A stretch of 64,000 nt of DNA, from assembly GCA_037893245.1 (NCBI GenBank), contig JBAIAA010000544.1:310001-374000 (forward strand). The letters run 5' to 3'. Below, piece by piece: positions 63,515 through 64,000 of the stretch (positions are counted from its first letter, which is position 1; each line of letters starts with the position of its first letter). Source of the stretch: Crossaster papposus. Taxonomy: Eukaryota; Echinodermata; Asteroidea; Velatida; Solasteridae. Position numbers and translations under genes: made by a program. Under the pieces are notes generated by a model. That model had not been told where the DNA came from. It made no database searches and saw only the letters and a list, made by a program, of their open reading frames with translations.

Positions 63515-63742
63515 GGGAAAACACAGCTTAATGCTGCCATTTCGGCGCTGATAACAACCATCTCTGCCCTCACCGGGGTAATACCCATTTACTCCTGGGT
63601 GGAGAGAAGCAATAAATGACAAAGTGCTTTGCCCAAGGGCACACGCACCATTGCCCCGGGCCGGACTCGAACCCACAACCCGCAGCTTTACCCACAGACA
63701 GCGATTCAATGCTCCAGACCACAAGGCCACAGCACTCCACAA
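63515..63742 (-). mobile_element. tRNA-derived SINE, copy 2 (3' truncated)
   Basis: Minus strand: TGGAGTGCTGTGGCCTTGTGGTCTGGAG (A-box region), GGGTTGTGGGTTCGAGTCCGGCC (B-box GGTTCGAGTCC intact), CCTTGGGCAAAGCACTTTGTC, then CTCTCCACCCAGGAGTAAATGGGTATTACC. It lacks the GCGC tail of copy 1. Confidence 0.85.
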
Positions 63743-64000
63743 AGCAATAAGTATTCAGTAGTATTCACTACTAAACACTGAAAGTAACATACAAAATAAT
63801 TGAGCAAACTGCACTACGCAGTATTCCTACTACACTGGCAATTTAGTATTCTTCAGCACAATGTACTGTACCCCAAATTAATGATGAAAAAACTTCCTTT
63901 CAGTTTTATTTAAAAGTTAAACTAACTTCCGGAGGTCATCCATGGAGCATTGTATCGTTATTTCCTTCAGGCAAAGCTGTGGGAAATTAGAACACTCCAT
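63743..64000. other. Window end, nothing recognised
   Basis: AT-rich; short AGTATTC/ACTACT repeats at 63750-63850 only. Confidence 0.4.

Overview
The window is eukaryotic, AT-rich genomic DNA from a metazoan. It has GT-AG introns, AATAAA signals, tRNA-derived SINEs, CR1/L2-type LINE, Harbinger, piggyBac and Polinton-type elements, and very few host exons. Frequent TAGGCCTA, ACATGTA and ACCGGT words, together with a PAN/Link-type secreted gene and the SINE tails, suggest a marine deuterostome, perhaps an echinoderm. This is an inference from style, not a species identification.

Layout. 1-5.9 kb: small inverted-repeat transposons and one terminal exon of a Cys-rich protein. 5.96-15.3 kb: four recognisable exons of one plus-strand secreted-protein gene (signal peptide + PAN/apple; Link-like; two halves of a C-terminal domain), with a minus-strand CR1/L2-type LINE in the large intron. 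16.7-24.1 kb: non-autonomous DNA transposons, a 1,029-bp nearly perfect palindrome with a 6-bp target-site duplication, and a broken Harbinger element.

24-55 kb is the remarkable part: a mosaic of decayed Polinton/adintovirus-like genes (protein-primed type B DNA polymerase, retrovirus-type integrase, capsid-like and core-like fragments, a PC4-like relic) interleaved with repeated copies of a small spliced accessory gene. That gene has short exons carrying a SUMO-interaction-like motif and a module with a C-x2-C-x3-H-x5-H-x-C pattern. Also interleaved are two separated halves of a beta-class DNA methyltransferase and a zinc-finger/tyrosine-recombinase gene. Part of the mosaic is present twice as a nearly identical 5,898-bp tandem duplication (about 37.8-49.6 kb). 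Its breakpoints lie in the same accessory exon, as expected for unequal recombination.

52.4-59.6 kb: a retroelement, tentatively Penelope-like, with a 15-bp target-site duplication, its internally deleted derivatives, and a 3.7-kb piggyBac element inserted at TTAA in one derivative, with the empty site preserved nearby. 59.6-64 kb: mostly unrecognised non-coding DNA with two SINEs and a TTAA-flanked MITE.

Most coding sequence in the mosaic is broken by stops, frameshifts or internal deletions. The strongest candidate for something undescribed is the association of the methyltransferase, the zinc-finger tyrosine recombinase and the SIM/zinc-module accessory gene within Polinton-like DNA. Similarity statements are from memory of families; no searches were run.
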